Positions 26,326 through 29,932 of a DNA stretch of 29,932 bases are shown piece by piece. The position numbers were made by a program, and so were the translations under genes. Source of the stretch: Spirochaetales bacterium (GTDB lineage Bacteria > Spirochaetota > Spirochaetia > DAHUYW01); the NCBI GenBank assembly GCA_027306915.1, contig DAHUYW010000046.1:1-29932 (forward strand), in the 5' to 3' direction. The number at the start of each line of letters is the position of its first letter. Position 1 is the stretch's first letter. The notes under the pieces were generated by a model that did not search any database, had not been told where the DNA came from, and saw only the letters and a list, made by a program, of their open reading frames with translations.

Positions 26326-29137
26326 ACTTCACCTCTTCCCCTTCCGTCTTGTGCTTCTTCAAAGCAGCCGGGTCGACTCCGATGAGCCGCTGCAGCTCGC
26401 GGAGGCTCTTCGGCCGGTGAAGGTCGTCCTTGCGCCCAAGAATCGCGTAAATCTGCTGCGGCTCGCTCTTCCCCTTCACTTTAATCTTGAGCTGCGGGAC
26501 CACCTCGAAGAGATCCTTCACCAGCTCGTAGGTGTCCTGACTGATGAGAATGTCGGTTCCAAAGGGCTTGTTGAGCGCCTCGATCCGGGAGGCGAGGTTG
26601 ACGGGATCGCCGATGACCGTGTACTCCATGCGCTCGGTGGACCCGATCTGTCCGGCGACGACCGGCCCGCTGTTTATCCCGCATCCGATCCTGATGACCG
26701 GGCGCGAAGCCGTGCCCCTACCGCGGTTGAACTCCTGGAGGGCGGCGCGCATCATAAGCGCGCCGTTGACGGCATTCTCGGCATCGTTGCCGCGAGAAAC
26801 GGGGATCCCCCACACCGCCATGATCGCATCGCCGATGAACTTATCGACGACGCCGCCGGTCTCGTTCACGCATTCGACCATCCGGGTCATGTACTCGTTG
26901 AGGAACTCGACCACCTCTTCCGGCTGGAGCTTCTCGGAGATGGACGTGAACGACCGAATGTCCGAGAAGAAGATCGTCGCGGCCCTTCGCTCGCCGCCAA
27001 GGCGCACCTCCTCGCGCATGACCTGCTCGGCGACGCTCTTGCTCACAAACTTGCCGAAAGCGTCCTTGATGCGCTCCCGCTCGTGGAGGCCCCGACCCAT
27101 GTGGACGAAGCTCTCGGTGAGAAGCCCGATCTCGTCGCGGGTGGTTGCCTTGAGCTCGAGGAGGAAGTTGCCCACCTCGACCTGCCGCGCGGCGTCCACG
27201 AGCCTGCCCACCGGCCGGGTGATCGTCTTCGAGAAAAAGTAGACGACGAGGATGGCGATCGCCAGGACCGCTACCATGAGATAGAGGTTGCGCCGCTCGA
27301 TTGCGCGCACCGCCTCGAAGGCCCTTCTTGTCGGCGCAGTCGTCACCACCCCGATTCCGGCGAAGGGAACCCGCTTGAAGGAGCCGAGGTAGCGCACGTG
27401 ATTGGTGTCGGTGTACTGGAGCTCGCCGTTGTCGATCGGGCTCTTCAGCATGGAGCGGACGATGGGGAGCTTCGAGTAGTCAATGTCGCCGCCGAGCAGC
27501 GTCAGGTCCGGATCGACGATGAGCTGGCCCTTCGCGTTCACCACGAAGGTTTGGGTAATCCCGCTCGTCTGGACCGCCTGCACGAAGGGATCGAGGGCGC
27601 TCACGATGGCGAGCGGCTCGAGGGTGTTGCCCTCGTGATAGGGGAGGATAATCGCGAGCATCGGACTCTTGAGCTGCGGAGAAAGGTTGATGACCGAGGT
27701 GATGCTCGAGGCGACGGCCTTCAGCGCATTCGGGTGGGCGTTTATCGCATTCAGCACGTCTTCGTGATGGAGCTGCCGGCCGTCGAGCAGCGAGTCGTTG
27801 AAGAACCCGACGCTCCCCGGGATTCCGACGTATCCGATTCCCGTGCTCTGCGCAAAGAAGGCGGTCTTGAGAATCTGCGCCGCCTCCGGGACCGTGGAGA
27901 ACCGGCTCACCATGTTCAGGAAAAGCTGGGTGTTCGAAACGATGGTCTGGAATTCCCGCTGCACGTCGAGCGCGGTCACCTGGGCGAGGGTATGGTTGTT
28001 CTCCTCGATGCGGACCGTGACATCCTGCCGGAAAAAGGAGGAGGCGACGAGAATCATCGCAGTGAGCGAGACGACAAGAATGAGGGAGGTGATGAAGATA
28101 AGCTTGAACCCGATCGTGGTCCGGCGCTCACGCAGTTCCTGGATCCGCTGCCGCAGACTGGCCCGTCGCTCCGACGCCCTCGCAGGCGTTTTCGATTCCA
28201 GGGTCGCGAGCCCGGTTTCGCCCGCGGGAACGAGGGCCCGCTCTTCGGGCACCGGCCCCTCATCCGGCTCCCGGAGCTCTCCCGCGAGGGCCCTCGCCAC
28301 GAGCTCCGGGTCGATCGGCGGGACCTCGGGGGTCCAACCCTCCCCGTCGCCCGCGACCGCACGCGGATCGTAGAGGGTCGCGACCCTGAAGGCCGGCAGA
28401 CGCGAGAAGCTCCCCCGGGGCTGCCAAGGCGCCTCGGTGCGGAAGATGAGGTAGGCGATGCTCTGCTGCGGCGCCGCAACGCCGAGCATGCGGCTGCGCT
28501 TCGCCTGCAGCTCGAGGAGCCCGCAGGAAAGAAGCACTCCGCGCACCGCATGGCTCTCGAGGATGGTAAGCAGCTCGGGGAGCTCCTCGCCGTGCTCGAG
28601 CAGGTTCATCGCAGCAAGGGTGATGTAGCTCCCCTCTTCATGACCCCGCTCGATGTACGGGACAAGCGAGTCCCGGGAGGCGGCGCGGGAGGTCACGTTG
28701 AGGAGGCTTGCCGATCGGGGAAACTCCTCGAGGTTCAAGAGGCGCGAGAGCTCCTCCTCGAGGTCCTGGGTGCGGACGCTGCGCGAGCGTATTCCGATCC
28801 GGGCGCCGAGGGGGGTATGGGTTTCGAGACTGCCCGAGAGCTCGATGAGCCGCGAAAAGACCCGGTTCGTCAGGTCCAAAACGGCGCGCCCCCGCGCGAT
28901 CTCGCCGTACTCGTACCGCTCAAGCAGAAGGGTGAGGGCGGCGACGAGGTCGACGGCCTTCGAGGCTCCGGCGAAACCGAACAAGAGCTTCAGGGAGAAA
29001 AGGTTGATGAGCAGATTGCGGACGATTGGCAGCCCGATCTCGTTCCGACAGGTGGTCAGCTCGCCGAGCGAGCGCAGCGAAAGCCCCTGGGTCTCCTGCT
29101 TGGCGAGGTCGATCAGGGCGTTGTAGGTCAGAGCCAT
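26306..29137 (-). CDS. Membrane adenylate cyclase with extracytoplasmic sensor, HAMP and class III catalytic domain
   Basis: 943 aa. Residues 1-340 are a cytosolic region I do not recognise. A membrane helix (about 343-369), a Cache-like extracytoplasmic sensor (about 370-612, with FVVNAKGQLIVDPD) and a second helix (617-636) follow, then HAMP (TITRPVGRLVDAA onward) and the cyclase domain (about 715-895). In the latter, Asp726 (FFSDIRSFTS) and Asp770 (KFIGDAIMAVWG) are the metal ligands. Lys766 and Asp844 (YTVIGDPVNLASR) are the ATP-selecting pair, and Asn847 and Arg851 stabilise the transition state. All are intact, so cAMP production is expected. It leads an operon with the FecR and barrel genes. 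The ATG has AGGTGG upstream. Confidence 0.92.
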   Translation of the reverse strand: MALTYNALIDLAKQETQGLSLRSLGELTTCRNEIGLPIVRNLLINLFSLKLLFGFAGASKAVDLVAALTLLLERYEYGEIARGRAVLDLTNRVFSRLIELSGSLETHTPLGARIGIRSRSVRTQDLEEELSRLLNLEEFPRSASLLNVTSRAASRDSLVPYIERGHEEGSYITLAAMNLLEHGEELPELLTILESHAVRGVLLSCGLLELQAKRSRMLGVAAPQQSIAYLIFRTEAPWQPRGSFSRLPAFRVATLYDPRAVAGDGEGWTPEVPPIDPELVARALAGELREPDEGPVPEERALVPAGETGLATLESKTPARASERRASLRQRIQELRERRTTIGFKLIFITSLILVVSLTAMILVASSFFRQDVTVRIEENNHTLAQVTALDVQREFQTIVSNTQLFLNMVSRFSTVPEAAQILKTAFFAQSTGIGYVGIPGSVGFFNDSLLDGRQLHHEDVLNAINAHPNALKAVASSITSVINLSPQLKSPMLAIILPYHEGNTLEPLAIVSALDPFVQAVQTSGITQTFVVNAKGQLIVDPDLTLLGGDIDYSKLPIVRSMLKSPIDNGELQYTDTNHVRYLGSFKRVPFAGIGVVTTAPTRRAFEAVRAIERRNLYLMVAVLAIAILVVYFFSKTITRPVGRLVDAARQVEVGNFLLELKATTRDEIGLLTESFVHMGRGLHERERIKDAFGKFVSKSVAEQVMREEVRLGGERRAATIFFSDIRSFTSISEKLQPEEVVEFLNEYMTRMVECVNETGGVVDKFIGDAIMAVWGIPVSRGNDAENAVNGALMMRAALQEFNRGRGTASRPVIRIGCGINSGPVVAGQIGSTERMEYTVIGDPVNLASRIEALNKPFGTDILISQDTYELVKDLFEVVPQLKIKVKGKSEPQQIYAILGRKDDLHRPKSLRELQRLIGVDPAALKKHKTEGEEVKYEILDE

Positions 29138-29200
29138 CCTGCCACCTACTTTTTAGATACGCGGCGCCCGCCACACGACGGCCCACGCCACGTGCTGCCA

Positions 29201-29229
29201 ACGATACCAAGCCGTTACCTAGTTGTCAA
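29201..29229 (-). promoter_or_regulatory. Promoter of the adenylate cyclase operon
   Basis: On the minus strand, consensus TTGACA (29224-29229), a 17-bp spacer and TATCGT (29201-29206) give a leader of about 57 nt before the cyclase ATG. The rest of the 208-bp divergent gap shows nothing else clear apart from the plus-strand -10 near 29333. Confidence 0.6.
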
Positions 29230-29305
29230 TGTAAGATATGCGCCGCCGAGCCCCCCGCTACCGTGCCTCGGAGCGCTCGCCTGCCCCTCACGAGCACGAA
29301 GGGGC

Positions 29306-29338
29306 TTGGTTGCGTTTCCGCTTATTTCGATCTACTAT
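29306..29338 (+). promoter_or_regulatory. Possible leaderless promoter of the terminal lipoprotein gene
   Basis: TACTAT (29333-29338) ends seven bases before the ATG at 29346, with a weak TTGGTT (29306-29311) upstream at a long 21-bp spacing. No ribosome binding site is present, as for the Sir2 gene. Confidence 0.3.
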
Positions 29339-29345
29339 TCCCGCC

Positions 29346-29932
29346 ATGAAAAAAGGTGGGGTCGAAAGGGCGGACTCAGGGGGCGCAACGTTTGTGTGGA
29401 GGCTTTCGCACCTCTGTGCCGCCGCGGGAGCGGGAGCCCTCCTTTTCGCGGCGTGCACGAACCCCTTCCTCGCCGGACCGAAGAACAGCGTAGCCCCCCC
29501 GAGCTTCGCCCCCGGCGGCGGGGTGTTCGGCACCGACCAGGCGGTCATCCTTTCGGCGGTCTCAGGCGCCACGATCTACTACACCACCGACGGCTCCACC
29601 CCCACCACCGGCTCGGCGCAGTACTCGAGCCCCATCCCCGTGGCGGGCAACGGCACCGTCGAGACGGTCAAGGCGATCGCCGTGAAGGGCGGAGCCTCAA
29701 GCGCTGTGGTCGCCGCAAGCTTCACCATCAACTACTCCATCGGCGGCACCTCCACCCTCGCCTCCCCCACCTTCAGCCCCGCCGGAGGAAACTCCCCCAA
29801 TAACCAGTTGGTGACCCTCTCCTATCCCTCCGGCGCCTCGGCCTACTACACCACCAACGGCACCGTGCCCTCCGCCTCCAACGGCACCCTCTATACGAGC
29901 CCCATCGCCGTGAGCGGCGCCAACGGCGCGAG
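29346..29932 (+). CDS. Lipoprotein with chitobiase C-terminal-type repeats (partial, runs off the window)
   Basis: 195 codons from the ATG at 29346 with no stop before the window end, so the gene is truncated by the window. The N-terminus is a lipoprotein signal: a hydrophobic stretch AAAGAGALLF ending in the lipobox FAAC, with the lipidated Cys at about residue 37. At least two repeats follow. Each has an FxPxGG opening, a strand such as VILSAVSGATIYYTTDGSTPT or VTLSYPSGASAYYTTNGTVPS, and a closing YSSPIPV or YTSPIAV. This is the CHB_HEX_C_1 pattern, common in large exported proteins of spirochaetes and others. Codon use is very rich in C and G. Function of the whole protein cannot be told; the remaining part lies beyond the window. 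Confidence 0.85.
   Translation, partial: MKKGGVERADSGGATFVWRLSHLCAAAGAGALLFAACTNPFLAGPKNSVAPPSFAPGGGVFGTDQAVILSAVSGATIYYTTDGSTPTTGSAQYSSPIPVAGNGTVETVKAIAVKGGASSAVVAASFTINYSIGGTSTLASPTFSPAGGNSPNNQLVTLSYPSGASAYYTTNGTVPSASNGTLYTSPIAVSGANGA

Noticed and set aside
26294..29803. A 1169-codon plus-strand open frame opposite the adenylate cyclase
   Set aside because: It is antisense to a gene with complete cyclase motifs, its translation is low in recognisable motifs and rich in Arg, Asp and His, and it runs on through the cyclase promoter and the lipoprotein gene in another frame. It is a by-product of GC-rich codon use.

Overview
The window is GC-rich bacterial chromosome, densely coded on both strands, with short AT-richer divergent promoter regions. 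There is no tRNA, rRNA, CRISPR array, IS element or phage gene, and no gene-free stretch longer than about 245 bp. The gene mix suggests a free-living anaerobic or facultative member of the Spirochaetota. It includes a class III adenylate cyclase coupled to a FecR/Fn3 envelope protein and an outer-membrane-type barrel, a lipoprotein with chitobiase-C-type repeats, and a single-chain pyruvate:ferredoxin oxidoreductase. This assignment is inferred from gene content, with no rRNA marker to confirm it.

Layout. (1) 15-5283, minus strand: a six-gene sulfur operon read from right to left, ArsR-rhodanese regulator, DsrE protein, SQR/FCSD-like flavoprotein, cysteine desulfurase, methyltransferase, trans-sulfuration PLP enzyme. 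Two junctions are ATGA overlaps, and a palindromic operator candidate lies on the promoter. (2) 5527-7059, minus: an HtrA/DegP protease. (3) 7280-9128, plus: Sir2 deacetylase and a two-domain VOC protein. (4) 9144-11694, minus: cysteate synthase followed by an alpha-oxoamine synthase with a TTG start. Together they look like the first two steps of sulfonolipid (capnine-type) synthesis. (5) 11927-12730, plus: an exported DUF4097-like beta-repeat protein. (6) 12744-14483, minus: a GH13_18 sugar phosphorylase. (7) 14723-18319, plus: nifJ. (8) 18389-20113, minus: a MctP-like symporter with its DUF3311 partner. (9) 20296-21621, plus: zwf. (10) 21618-29137, minus: adenylate cyclase, FecR/Fn3 protein, IPT-repeat/barrel protein. 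(11) 29346 to the window end, plus: the start of a repeat lipoprotein.

How the genes fit together. Blocks 1 and 4 both concern sulfur: block 1 handles sulfide, persulfide and cysteine sulfur, and block 4 would put sulfite-derived sulfur into cysteate and then a membrane lipid. Blocks 6 to 9 are central carbon metabolism: phosphorolysis of a glucoside, the oxidative pentose phosphate entry, monocarboxylate import and pyruvate oxidation. Block 10 appears to be a cAMP-linked envelope module. The most unusual item is the cysteate synthase/acyltransferase pair, because sulfonolipids are known mainly from Bacteroidota.
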